The position numbers and the translations under genes are program-made. The notes beneath the pieces are model-generated. The model saw only the letters and a list, made by a program, of their open reading frames with translations, searched no databases and had not been told where the DNA came from. A stretch of DNA of 64,000 nt from an uncultured Muribaculaceae bacterium (GTDB taxonomy: Bacteria; Bacteroidota; Bacteroidia; Bacteroidales; Muribaculaceae): the NCBI GenBank assembly GCA_910579035.1, contig CAJTSR010000006.1:1-64000 (forward strand), written 5' to 3'. Shown here in pieces: positions 1 to 7,535 of this stretch. The first letter of the stretch is position 1, and each line of letters begins with the position of its first letter.

Positions 1-95
1 CCTACGTTTATACGCCCCATCACCGGACACAGACCGTCATCCGACATCTCGCTCTTTTTAAGGTAGAACGAAACCTTTAATCCGCTCTTTTTCAT
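1..95 (-). CDS. tyrosine-type integrase, N-terminal fragment (runs off window)
   Basis: Only the first 31 codons are visible, beginning at the ATG at 95 and leaving through the window edge. The peptide has the form MKKSGLKVSFYLKKSE followed by DGLCPVMGRINV. This matches the opening of the arm DNA-binding domain of Bacteroidota tyrosine recombinases, where a beta strand ending in 'FYLKKS' precedes 'G.CPVMGRI'. The catalytic domain is outside the window, so activity cannot be judged. A TAnnTTTG promoter box lies about 20 bases upstream. The family call comes from this short motif only. It could belong to an integrative element, a shufflon-type invertase or a remnant. Confidence 0.65.
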   Translation of the reverse strand, partial: MKKSGLKVSFYLKKSEMSDDGLCPVMGRINV

Positions 96-113
96 AACTC
101 TATTCTTTGTTTG

Positions 114-121
114 CAAAATTA
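114..121 (-). promoter_or_regulatory. -7 promoter box of the integrase
   Basis: The minus strand reads TAATTTTG, a full match to the Bacteroidota -7 consensus TAnnTTTG. It implies transcription starting near 108 and a leader of about a dozen bases before the integrase ATG at 95. No clear -33 TTTG is seen. Confidence 0.5.
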
Positions 122-490
122 ACTGATATAGAGCCATTTGAAGGTATGCAAAACGTAGCGGAACCACGAATAGGAATCACAGAGGCCATCCCGGAGCCTA
201 TATTTCTTCGCATTGCCGGGAAAAATCGCTAAATTTGCAGTAGCAAAGATGCCTGACAAGCGGGTTCTATGGCATAAAACAGGGATAATCATCCATCGGC
301 AAAACCGTCTTCAAGACCGGAATTCCGGACATGAAAAAGGCAACGGATAGGTAGCGATTCAATCTCCTAACCCTTCCAAAAACCGAATTTTCCGCCGAAT
401 GCACCCTTCGGACGAACAACGCCGATCTCTCCTAACTCTCAACACATTACTTTATTCCCCATTTATTGCCATAGTCTCGCGAATTCTTCG
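122..490. other. non-coding stretch between integrase and ung
   Basis: I see no convincing gene here. There is a TAAATTTG box at 230-237 on the plus strand followed by a possible 33-codon frame (249-350) that resembles nothing I recognise. There is also a 12-base palindrome CCGGAATTCCGG at 317-328 and a small hairpin (CCGAA/TTCGG) near 395-411. No tRNA-like fold or attachment-site repeat is evident, although this is where an att site of the adjacent integrase might lie. Confidence 0.4.
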
Positions 491-498
491 TATCTTTG
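491..498 (+). promoter_or_regulatory. -7 promoter box of ung
   Basis: TATCTTTG matches TAnnTTTG. A weak -33-like ATTG ends at 468, 22 bases upstream. The predicted transcription start falls at or next to the ung ATG at 505, so the mRNA would be leaderless or nearly so. Confidence 0.55.
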
Positions 499-504
499 TC
501 GATT

Positions 505-1179
505 ATGGAGGTAAGAATAGAGGAAAGTTGGAAAAAGGCTTTGGAGGCAGAGTGGGAAAAGCCATATTTTGCCACACTTGCATCTTTTGTGAGAAACCGT
601 TACGCAGCCGGACCGGTGTTCCCGCCTGCCGGAAGTATTTTTGCTGCTTTTGACGCCTGTCCTTTTGAGGACGTGAAAGTGGTAATTCTCGGGCAGGATC
701 CATACCACGGAGTAGGGCAGGCCAACGGTTTGTGTTTTTCGGTGGCCGACGGAATAGAATTTCCGCCATCGCTAGCCAATATTTTCAAAGAAATGCTTGA
801 CGACGTTGGCGCTCCCGGGCAGACTATGCCTGCGAGTGGCGACTTGTCGTATCTGGCGCGTCAGGGCGTACTGTTGCTCAACGCTACGCTTACTGTCGAT
901 GCGCATAGAGCAGGTTCGCATCAGGGTCAAGGTTGGGAAACATTTACCGACGCGGTGATTGCGCAACTTAATTCAACGAGGCAGAACCTTGTGTTTATCC
1001 TTTGGGGGTCATATGCCATACGCAAAGGAGGCTTTATCGACAGGAACAGGCACCTTGTGCTTACTTCGCCTCACCCATCGCCCTTATCGGCCTATAGAGG
1101 ATTCTTCGGCAACCGCCATTTCAGCAAAGCTAACCAGTATCTTTCCGAACACGGCATAGAGCCGGTGAAATGGATTTAA
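505..1179 (+). CDS. ung: uracil-DNA glycosylase
   Basis: Family 1 uracil-DNA glycosylase (224 aa), which removes uracil from DNA to start base-excision repair. The water-activating loop GQDPYHG is present (Asp65, His68), and the C-terminal HPSPLSAYRGFFG motif supplies the catalytic His (about residue 190) and the DNA-intercalating loop. Length is normal for the family. I chose ATG 505 over the in-frame TTG at 496 because the -7 box covers 491-498, so the TTG would lie at or upstream of the transcription start. The 3' end overlaps the next gene by 10 bases, suggesting coupled translation. Confidence 0.97.
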   Translation: MEVRIEESWKKALEAEWEKPYFATLASFVRNRYAAGPVFPPAGSIFAAFDACPFEDVKVVILGQDPYHGVGQANGLCFSVADGIEFPPSLANIFKEMLDDVGAPGQTMPASGDLSYLARQGVLLLNATLTVDAHRAGSHQGQGWETFTDAVIAQLNSTRQNLVFILWGSYAIRKGGFIDRNRHLVLTSPHPSPLSAYRGFFGNRHFSKANQYLSEHGIEPVKWI

Positions 1180-2429
1180 GGCGCTGTATATATTTCTGCA
1201 TGGTGGTCTTGTGTTCGGTGCCTGTGTTTGGCTCCGACACTATGACGGGGATATTCGACGAGAAGATAAAATCGTTGCAGGTACGTTTGGACGGCAATGA
1301 TTTTGCCTCACCTGTCGCAGTGCTTGGTTCAGCCGACCGTATACGTATAGATTTCGACAGAATTGCCGAAGATCGCGATTTTCTTCGGTACAGCCTCGTG
1401 CACTGCAGTGCGCGCTGGCAGCCATCAGGTCTTGTCGACAGCGAGTTTCTCGACGGCTTCAATGAAGGCACTATTGAGGATTATGACTTTTCGCGAGCTA
1501 CCACTGTCCACTATGTGCATTACTCGCTCACAATTCCGAACGAGCAGGTATCACCTCGCTTGTCCGGAAACTACTTGCTGAAAATATACAGCGAGGATAA
1601 TCCTGACGATGTGTTGCTGCAATGCCGCTTTATGCTGTGTGAGATGACGGCTCCGATAGAAGCGTCCGTAAGCAGTCGCACGGATATTGATTATAACGAA
1701 GCCAACCAGCAAGTGAACTTTATGGTTGATTTGGAGCGGGCAGAGGTGGACGACCCGTTTAACGACCTGCTTGCCGTCGTGGGGCAGAACGGCCGTCTTG
1801 ACAATGAGGTCGCCATAGGCCATCCTCTGCGCTTGCAGGGGCGAAAAGCCGTTTTCGAACACCTGCCAAAACTTATTTTCGAGGCCGGAAACGAATATCG
1901 GCGTTTTGAAATTGTGTCGGAGCAATATCCGGGTATGGGTGTTGACTATATTGATTATTTCGACCCTTACCGCCACTATATGCTGTATGTTGATACGCCA
2001 AGGGCCGGAGAACCGTATTCTTACGACCAGACACAGCACGGACGCTTCTTTATCCGCAGGGCTGATTCGCAGGACGGCGATGTTGATGCCGATTATGGCA
2101 TAGTCCATTTTGCGCTTGATATGCCCGAACAGCCCGGAACGATGATTTTTATTGATGGCGATTTGGTTCAGCGCCGGTTCGGGCCGGAGTCGCGCATGCA
2201 GTATAATGCTGCGACAGGACGCTATGAACTTTCCATGTTGCTGAAGCAGGGTGCGTATAACTATCGTTACCTTGCCGTCCCGCCCGGTGCCTCGCGCGGG
2301 TATACAGGCAGTATAGAAGGCGACAATTACCAGACGGTCAATGAATACGACGTTAAGATATATCATCGCCGCAGGGGGGAGCACTACGACCGTCTTATAG
2401 GCTTCACGACCACACGCTCGGATTTGTAA
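1170..2429 (+). CDS. type IX secretion plug-like protein (DUF5103)
   Basis: Secreted protein of 419 aa starting with a signal peptide (hydrophobic residues about 6-20, MDLRRCIYFCMVVLCSVPVFG). The body matches the DUF5103 family as I remember it: an early segment of the type 'KSLQVRLDG..FA.PV..LGS.D.I.I.FD', then 'FLDGFNEG.I.DYDFS' and a C-terminal half rich in aromatic 'Y.Y' motifs. A family member has been described as the plug that closes the SprA translocon in the flavobacterial type IX secretion system, so an outer-membrane-associated periplasmic role is likely. It overlaps ung by 10 bases. PorT, another T9SS component, is encoded at 58130-58852. The family call is from memory of the motif pattern. 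Confidence 0.75.
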   Translation: MDLRRCIYFCMVVLCSVPVFGSDTMTGIFDEKIKSLQVRLDGNDFASPVAVLGSADRIRIDFDRIAEDRDFLRYSLVHCSARWQPSGLVDSEFLDGFNEGTIEDYDFSRATTVHYVHYSLTIPNEQVSPRLSGNYLLKIYSEDNPDDVLLQCRFMLCEMTAPIEASVSSRTDIDYNEANQQVNFMVDLERAEVDDPFNDLLAVVGQNGRLDNEVAIGHPLRLQGRKAVFEHLPKLIFEAGNEYRRFEIVSEQYPGMGVDYIDYFDPYRHYMLYVDTPRAGEPYSYDQTQHGRFFIRRADSQDGDVDADYGIVHFALDMPEQPGTMIFIDGDLVQRRFGPESRMQYNAATGRYELSMLLKQGAYNYRYLAVPPGASRGYTGSIEGDNYQTVNEYDVKIYHRRRGEHYDRLIGFTTTRSDL

Positions 2430-2463
2430 CTCTAACAATATAAAAAAGTAGATTGATATAGAT

Positions 2464-3045
2464 ATGCTTCAGATTCAGGACACTCTTGTTTCTCTCGACC
2501 TCGTAGAACGTTTTTTTTGTTGTGACCTCGCCGCGTGCAAGGGGCAGTGCTGCCTTGACGGCGATGCCGGTGCTCCTTTGGAACCGGGAGAGGCAGAAGA
2601 AATAAAACGGGTGCTTCCCGAGATATGGGATGATCTCCTGCCGGGAGCAAAACGCGAGATAGAGGAATCAGGCGTTAGCTATATCGACTCAGAGGGCGAT
2701 GAGGTGACATCGCTTGTGGAAGGGTGCAACTGTGTGTTTGCCACTCTCGATGATAACGGTAACTGGCTGTGCGCTCTTGAAAGCGCCTACAGGCAGGGGC
2801 GTATCAATTTCTACAAACCGATTTCCTGCCATCTCTATCCTGTGCGTATTAAGCGTTACGACAGTTTCACGGCTGTCAACTACCACCGCTGGGGTATATG
2901 CAAGGCGGCCGAAGTGCTCGGCCGCGCAAAGGGAATAAGGGCATATAAATTTCTTGAAGGACCTCTGCGCAGGCGTTTCGGTGACGCTTGGTATGAGGAA
3001 CTTGCGCTTACCTGCGAGGAATATCTCAAAACATACCCTCAGTGA
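2464..3045 (+). CDS. DUF3109 cysteine-cluster protein
   Basis: Protein of 193 aa with an N-terminal cysteine cluster (Cys19, Cys20, Cys25, Cys29, Cys30 in 'CCDLAACKGQCC') and further cysteines around 'GCNCVF', 'WLCALE', 'SCHLYPVR' and 'GICKAA'. This pattern fits the DUF3109/YkgJ-like families, which are thought to bind metal or an Fe-S centre. The exact function is unknown. It follows the plug gene by 34 bases and probably shares its transcript. Its 3' end overlaps the convergent small gene by 7 bases, so little room is left for a terminator. Confidence 0.8.
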   Translation: MLQIQDTLVSLDLVERFFCCDLAACKGQCCLDGDAGAPLEPGEAEEIKRVLPEIWDDLLPGAKREIEESGVSYIDSEGDEVTSLVEGCNCVFATLDDNGNWLCALESAYRQGRINFYKPISCHLYPVRIKRYDSFTAVNYHRWGICKAAEVLGRAKGIRAYKFLEGPLRRRFGDAWYEELALTCEEYLKTYPQ

Positions 3046-3311
3046 TTGGGTATATGCTCGTCGAGGAAACGACGTGCGGCAGGCTTCTGCTTTTTCTTTT
3101 TGTCGTCTGATGCTTTAGTTGTTTTTTTTACTGAGTCTGCGCCAGTGGAGATCTGAACGGGAATTTCATATTCTTCTGTTATTGGCACGCTGCGCGGCGG
3201 AGGCTCCGTTGTGAGTAATTCGTGGCAAGCGCGGGCGCCAAGCGCCAGCACTGTTACCACGATTACTCCGGCTATAAATTCGCGGCCAAGCCTTTGTCTA
3301 TCTTTTGTCAC
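3039..3311 (-). CDS. small lysine-rich membrane-anchored protein, function unknown
   Basis: Ninety residues with one probable transmembrane segment (about residues 12-30, 'FIAGVIVVTVLALGARA'), a proline-rich middle and a basic tail containing KKKKQK near residue 75. I do not recognise a family. Its start overlaps the stop of the upstream transporter gene by 4 bases, a typical translational-coupling arrangement, so it may be an accessory or simply a co-transcribed protein. The 3' end overlaps the convergent DUF3109 gene. The conserved-looking coupling is the main argument that it is real. Confidence 0.6.
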   Translation of the reverse strand: MTKDRQRLGREFIAGVIVVTVLALGARACHELLTTEPPPRSVPITEEYEIPVQISTGADSVKKTTKASDDKKKKQKPAARRFLDEHIPNH

Positions 3312-4672
3312 AGCAGAGGGAATATTACGATTGCAGCTATAAGAAGAGGTGCTATATAGCGGATTATGAACAGCACTATTCCCGTGGTTCTTGAGCGGAT
3401 GGTGCCGCAGTTGCTCAACTGGTCGCGCAGCAGGTTCTTAGGCGCGAACCAGCCTACATATAAGCATACACCGATCGACACTAACGGCAGCAGCCAGTTT
3501 GTCGAGAATTTATCAAGGAAGTCAAATATGGTATGTCCTGCTATTTTGAATCCCGACAGACTGCCGAACGATAGTGAGCACAAGGTGCTGAATACGAACA
3601 GCGGGAGCAGCACTGTGAGTGTGGCCCACGTGCGCTTCATCTTGAAGCGGTCTTGCAGCATGGCGATGGATACTTCGGCAATAGATACGGTAGAGGTAAG
3701 TGCCGCCACCAGAAGCAGTAAAAAGAAAAGCGACGACCACAGGCGGGGCATAGGCAGCTGCGCGAATACTTCGGGAAGGGTCACAAACACGAGCGTGGCT
3801 CCGCGCAAAGGTTCGTCGTCAAGCCCGAAGCTCTTCACTGCCGGGAATATCACCAGCCCCATCATAATGGCCACGAGTATGCTGAGCAAGGAAACCGTGA
3901 GCGATGTAGAGCCTAAGCGGGTGTTGGCAGGGTAGTATGAGGAGTATGTTATCAGTATGCCCATGCCGAGGCTCAGGCTGAAAAATGCCTGTCCGAGAGC
4001 GTTGACAACGACTCCGGCATTGATTTTTGAAAAATCCGGCTCAAGGAAATAGCGCACTCCTGCGCCTGCGTCCGGCAGCGACAAGGTGAGGCAGCATATT
4101 GCCGCAAGAATAACGAACAATAGCGGCATCATTATATTAGACAGGCGCTCTATGCCTTTCTGCACGCCTCCCAGGAGTATGGCTATATTTAGTATAATCA
4201 TTAAGAAAGTGAAAATCAGCGGAGGTACGTCGGTGGATATATAATCGTCCATACGCGTGCTGAACAACTCTCTCAGCGAGCCTCCGGCATTGTCGATACC
4301 TTCGTATAATCCTCCCGAAACGCTTTGGTAGAGATATTCGAGAGTCCAGCCGGCAACAACCATATAGAACGCCGTGATCAGATATGCTGCAAGTATGGCT
4401 CCCACCCCTACGAGCCACCACGGCTTTCCGGGCGAGAGCGTGCGGAAAACGCCTATGGAGTCGGAGCGTCCTCCGCGGCCAAGCGAAAATTCGGCAAGCA
4501 TCACAGGTATGCCGAGGCATAGAACGCAAAGTATATAAACAAGGAGGAAAGCCGCGCCGCCGTTTTCCTGGGTTTCGGCAGGGAAACGCCATATGTTTCC
4601 AAGACCGATGGCAGAACCTACAGTGGCAGCAATAAGTCCGATTTTGGAGGCAAATTCGGTTTTAGTTGACAT
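3308..4672 (-). CDS. sodium-dependent transporter, NSS/SNF family
   Basis: Integral membrane protein (454 aa) of the neurotransmitter:sodium symporter family, with about 11-12 hydrophobic segments. The unwound TM1 signature 'SAIGLGNIWRFP' near the N-terminus is diagnostic. Bacterial relatives take up amino acids with Na+; the substrate cannot be read from the sequence. Length fits bacterial members. Its promoter lies back-to-back with that of fba. The small 90-residue gene downstream overlaps it by 4 bases. Confidence 0.92.
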   Translation of the reverse strand: MSTKTEFASKIGLIAATVGSAIGLGNIWRFPAETQENGGAAFLLVYILCVLCLGIPVMLAEFSLGRGGRSDSIGVFRTLSPGKPWWLVGVGAILAAYLITAFYMVVAGWTLEYLYQSVSGGLYEGIDNAGGSLRELFSTRMDDYISTDVPPLIFTFLMIILNIAILLGGVQKGIERLSNIMMPLLFVILAAICCLTLSLPDAGAGVRYFLEPDFSKINAGVVVNALGQAFFSLSLGMGILITYSSYYPANTRLGSTSLTVSLLSILVAIMMGLVIFPAVKSFGLDDEPLRGATLVFVTLPEVFAQLPMPRLWSSLFFLLLLVAALTSTVSIAEVSIAMLQDRFKMKRTWATLTVLLPLFVFSTLCSLSFGSLSGFKIAGHTIFDFLDKFSTNWLLPLVSIGVCLYVGWFAPKNLLRDQLSNCGTIRSRTTGIVLFIIRYIAPLLIAAIVIFPLL

Positions 4673-4680
4673 ATATCTAA

Positions 4681-4700
4681 CTATTTTTGACTATTTTTGA
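4681..4700. repeat. tandem 10-base direct repeat in transporter leader
   Basis: The 10-mer CTATTTTTGA occurs twice in immediate succession, between the predicted transcription start (about 4709) and the ATG (4672) of the transporter. It could be an operator or just AT-rich leader. I see no third copy. Confidence 0.5.
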
Positions 4701-4715
4701 ATGAGTTCATACCTA

Positions 4716-4746
4716 CAAAAGTAATCTATATTCCTATCATTTCAAA
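4716..4746 (-). promoter_or_regulatory. promoter of the NSS transporter
   Basis: On the minus strand a -33 TTTG (4746-4743) is followed after 19 bases by TACTTTTG (4723-4716), a near-ideal Bacteroidota promoter. It is divergent from, and nearly overlaps, the fba promoter. Confidence 0.6.
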
Positions 4747-4756
4747 AAAATATTGC

Positions 4757-4764
4757 TACCTTTG
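4757..4764 (+). promoter_or_regulatory. -7 promoter box of fba
   Basis: TACCTTTG matches TAnnTTTG and lies about 75 bases before the fba ATG, leaving a leader of roughly 65-70 bases. The -33 element is poorly conserved. Confidence 0.5.
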
Positions 4765-4838
4765 CAGTTGGAAAAAACGCCGCTTCTGATTGGCGGCTGT
4801 GACTGACAAAACCACACATATACATAATATTACTTAAA

Positions 4839-5837
4839 ATGGTAAATTATAAGACTCTCGGCCTTGTTAACACCCGCGAGATGTTCAAGAAGGCCATCGC
4901 TGGCGGATATGCTATCCCCGCGTTCAACTTCAACAACATGGAGCAGCTCCAGGCCATTATCAAGGCTGCGGCTGAAGAGAAATCCCCCGTTATCCTTCAG
5001 GTTTCCAAAGGCGCACGCAACTATGCCAACGCCACCCTTCTCCGCTATATGGCAGAAGGCGCTGTGGAATATGCAAAGGAACTCGGTTGGGCTAATCCCC
5101 AGATCGTACTTCACCTTGACCATGGCGACAGCTTCGAGATTTGCAAAAGCTGTATCGACAGCGGCTTCTCAAGCGTTATGATCGACGGTTCGCATCTTCC
5201 TTTTGAAGAAAACGTTGCTCTTACCAAAAAAGTTGTTGAATACGCACACCAGCACGACGTGACTGTGGAAGGTGAGCTCGGCGTTCTCGCCGGCGTGGAA
5301 GACGAAGTATCTTCCGACCACCACACATATACCGACCCCGAAGAAGTTATCGAGTTTGCTGAACGCACCGGTTGCGACTCCCTCGCTATCTCTATCGGTA
5401 CAAGCCACGGCGCATACAAGTTCACTCCCGAACAGTGCACCCGCAACGAAGAAGGCAAGCTCGTTCCCCCGCCGCTGGCATTCGACGTTCTCGACGCCGT
5501 AATGGAAAAACTTCCCGGATTCCCCATCGTGCTCCACGGTTCGTCTTCCGTTCCTCAGGACGAAGTTGACACCATCAATATGTTCGGTGGCAAACTTCCC
5601 GACGCTATCGGTATTCCCGAAGAGCAGCTCCGCAAGGCTGCCCAGAGCGCGGTATGCAAAATCAACATCGACTCCGACAGCCGTCTTGCAATGACAGCTG
5701 CTGTTCGTCGTGTGTTCGCTGAAAAGCCCGCCGAATTTGACCCCCGCAAGTACCTCGGCCCGGCTCGTGACAATATGGAGAAACTCTATCGTCACAAAAT
5801 CGTGAACGTGCTCGGCAGCGCAGGCAAAGCTGAATAA
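4839..5837 (+). CDS. fba: class II fructose-bisphosphate aldolase
   Basis: Zinc-dependent aldolase (332 aa) that cleaves fructose 1,6-bisphosphate to glyceraldehyde 3-phosphate and dihydroxyacetone phosphate in glycolysis and gluconeogenesis. Class II hallmarks are 'PAFNFNNMEQ' at the N-terminus, the metal-binding stretch 'HLDHGDSFE' and 'MIDGSHLPFEENV', 'EGELGVLAGVED', and the late 'VLHGSSSVP' and 'KINIDSDSR' phosphate-site motifs. It is monocistronic, with its own promoter upstream and a strong intrinsic terminator just after the stop. Confidence 0.96.
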   Translation: MVNYKTLGLVNTREMFKKAIAGGYAIPAFNFNNMEQLQAIIKAAAEEKSPVILQVSKGARNYANATLLRYMAEGAVEYAKELGWANPQIVLHLDHGDSFEICKSCIDSGFSSVMIDGSHLPFEENVALTKKVVEYAHQHDVTVEGELGVLAGVEDEVSSDHHTYTDPEEVIEFAERTGCDSLAISIGTSHGAYKFTPEQCTRNEEGKLVPPPLAFDVLDAVMEKLPGFPIVLHGSSSVPQDEVDTINMFGGKLPDAIGIPEEQLRKAAQSAVCKINIDSDSRLAMTAAVRRVFAEKPAEFDPRKYLGPARDNMEKLYRHKIVNVLGSAGKAE

Positions 5838-5856
5838 TTTAGCCATAACAGTATAG

Positions 5857-5898
5857 GCAGGGTAGCCCCGAAAGGAGCTATCCTGCTTTTGTTTTTTT
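5857..5898 (+). terminator. intrinsic terminator of fba
   Basis: GCAGGGTAGC (5857-5866) pairs with GCTATCCTGC (5877-5886) with a single G-U pair, followed by TTTTGTTTTTTT. It lies 20 bases after the fba stop. Confidence 0.9.
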
Positions 5899-6014
5899 AT
5901 ATCTGTAAAACTTCTAAACTATTTAAAAAATACCGCGTTATAATATCAAAGGCGCAGCTACCGGCATGGAGCTCCGGCCCAATAATAATAATACCATAAC
6001 CAAATAATTCAATT

Positions 6015-7439
6015 ATGATTGACAAAAATTATCGATATGGCGACGCTAAGACCGATGTGTTCGGTTCTGACGCCATGTTGCAGCCGGCTCCGGTCGACAG
6101 AATCCCCGACGGGCCTACAACGCCTCAGATCGCATACCAGATGGTAAAGGACGAAACATTCGCCCAGACGCAGCCTCGACTCAATCTCGCCACATTTGTC
6201 ACCACATATATGGACGAATACGCGACCAAGCTGATGAACGAGGCTATCAACATCAACTATATCGACGAAACGGAATATCCCCGTATCGCCGTTATGAACG
6301 GTAAGTGTATCAACATTATAGCCAACCTTTGGAATACTCCCGAAACAAACACATGGAAGACCGGCGCGCTTGCAATCGGTTCTTCCGAGGCTTGTATGCT
6401 CGGAGGTATTGCAGCGTGGATACGCTGGCGCGAGCGCCGCCAAAAAGCAGGTAAGCCCTTTGACAAGCCGAACTTCGTGATCTCCACCGGCTATCAGGTG
6501 GTGTGGGAAAAATTCGCGCAGTTGTGGCAGATAGAGATGCGTACCGTGCCTCTGACCCTCGAAAAGACCACGCTCGACCCGCAGGAAGCACTCAAGATGT
6601 GCGATGAAAACACCATCTGCATTGTGCCTATACAAGGTGTGACATGGACCGGCCTCAACGACGATGTGGAAGCTCTCGACAAAGCCCTCGACGAATACAA
6701 CGCCAAGACAGGATACGAAATTCCTATCCACGTGGATGCTGCGAGCGGCGGCTTCATTCTCCCGTTCCTTGACCCTGACCGCAAATGGGACTTCCGCCTT
6801 AAATGGGTGCTGTCAATCAGTACTTCGGGCCACAAGTTCGGCCTCGTATATCCCGGTCTTGGCTGGGTGGTATGGAAGGATAAGAAGTATCTTCCCGATG
6901 TAATGTCGTTCAGCGTCAACTATCTTGGCGCGGAGATAGCGCAGGTGGGCTTGAACTTCTCGCGTCCGGCCGCGCAAATTCTGGGCCAGTACTATCAGTT
7001 CATACGCCTCGGCTTCGAAGGATACAAAAACATTCAGTACAATTCCCTCTCCATAGCCAAGTATCTCCACGACACAGTGGCTCAGATGCCCGAATTCCAG
7101 CCATACTCCGAAGAGGTGCCCAACCCGATATTCACATGGCTGATGAAACCGGAATTCCAGAAAACGGCCAAGTGGACTCTGTTCGACCTTCAGGACAAGC
7201 TTGCGCAGAAGGGCTGGATGGTGCCGGCCTACACGCTGCCTGCCAACATACAGAATGTAGTGGTGATGCGAGTGCTCTGCAAGCAGGGTTTCAGCCGCGA
7301 TATGGCCGACCAGCTCCTGAACGATATTCGCTTCGCGATTACCGAGCTGAACGCCCTCGAATATCCCACCACAACGCGCATCGCTATGGAAAAGAACATT
7401 CCTCTGGTGCCTAAATCGTTTAATCATACCGGCAAATAA
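6015..7439 (+). CDS. gadB: glutamate decarboxylase
   Basis: PLP-dependent decarboxylase (474 aa) that converts glutamate to GABA and CO2, consuming a cytoplasmic proton. The PLP lysine is in 'STSGHKFG' (Lys274). 'HVDAASGGF' upstream supplies the residue that contacts the cofactor ring. The protein ends in 'NHTGK', with His471 in the position of the C-terminal His that closes the active site at neutral pH in E. coli GadB. This suggests the same pH-gated activity. glsA and gadC follow. I find no TAnnTTTG box in the 175 bases upstream, so expression may depend on another promoter type. A hairpin with a short T-run follows the gene. Confidence 0.96.
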   Translation: MIDKNYRYGDAKTDVFGSDAMLQPAPVDRIPDGPTTPQIAYQMVKDETFAQTQPRLNLATFVTTYMDEYATKLMNEAININYIDETEYPRIAVMNGKCINIIANLWNTPETNTWKTGALAIGSSEACMLGGIAAWIRWRERRQKAGKPFDKPNFVISTGYQVVWEKFAQLWQIEMRTVPLTLEKTTLDPQEALKMCDENTICIVPIQGVTWTGLNDDVEALDKALDEYNAKTGYEIPIHVDAASGGFILPFLDPDRKWDFRLKWVLSISTSGHKFGLVYPGLGWVVWKDKKYLPDVMSFSVNYLGAEIAQVGLNFSRPAAQILGQYYQFIRLGFEGYKNIQYNSLSIAKYLHDTVAQMPEFQPYSEEVPNPIFTWLMKPEFQKTAKWTLFDLQDKLAQKGWMVPAYTLPANIQNVVVMRVLCKQGFSRDMADQLLNDIRFAITELNALEYPTTTRIAMEKNIPLVPKSFNHTGK

Positions 7440-7457
7440 GCTGTAACGAACATTGTC

Positions 7458-7509
7458 GACCGGTCGGCTTAAGCAGCAGGTCTGTGTCAAGTCGGCCGGT
7501 CCTCGTTTT
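7458..7509 (+). terminator. intercistronic hairpin, probable partial terminator
   Basis: GACCGG (7458-7463) and the adjoining CGGCTT pair with AAGTCG and CCGGTC (7496-7501), followed by CTCGTTTTAA. The T-run is short. It may end most gadB transcripts while allowing some read-through into glsA-gadC. Confidence 0.55.
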
Positions 7510-7535
7510 AACTTACTCTCTAACACGTTATCTAT

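Noticed and set aside
317..328. Palindrome CCGGAATTCCGG
   Set aside because: Too short and isolated to call an operator or att core.
249..350. 33-codon frame after a TAAATTTG box
   Set aside because: No similarity recognised, no ribosome-binding site, and the spacing to a -33 element is poor; kept only as part of the non-coding description.
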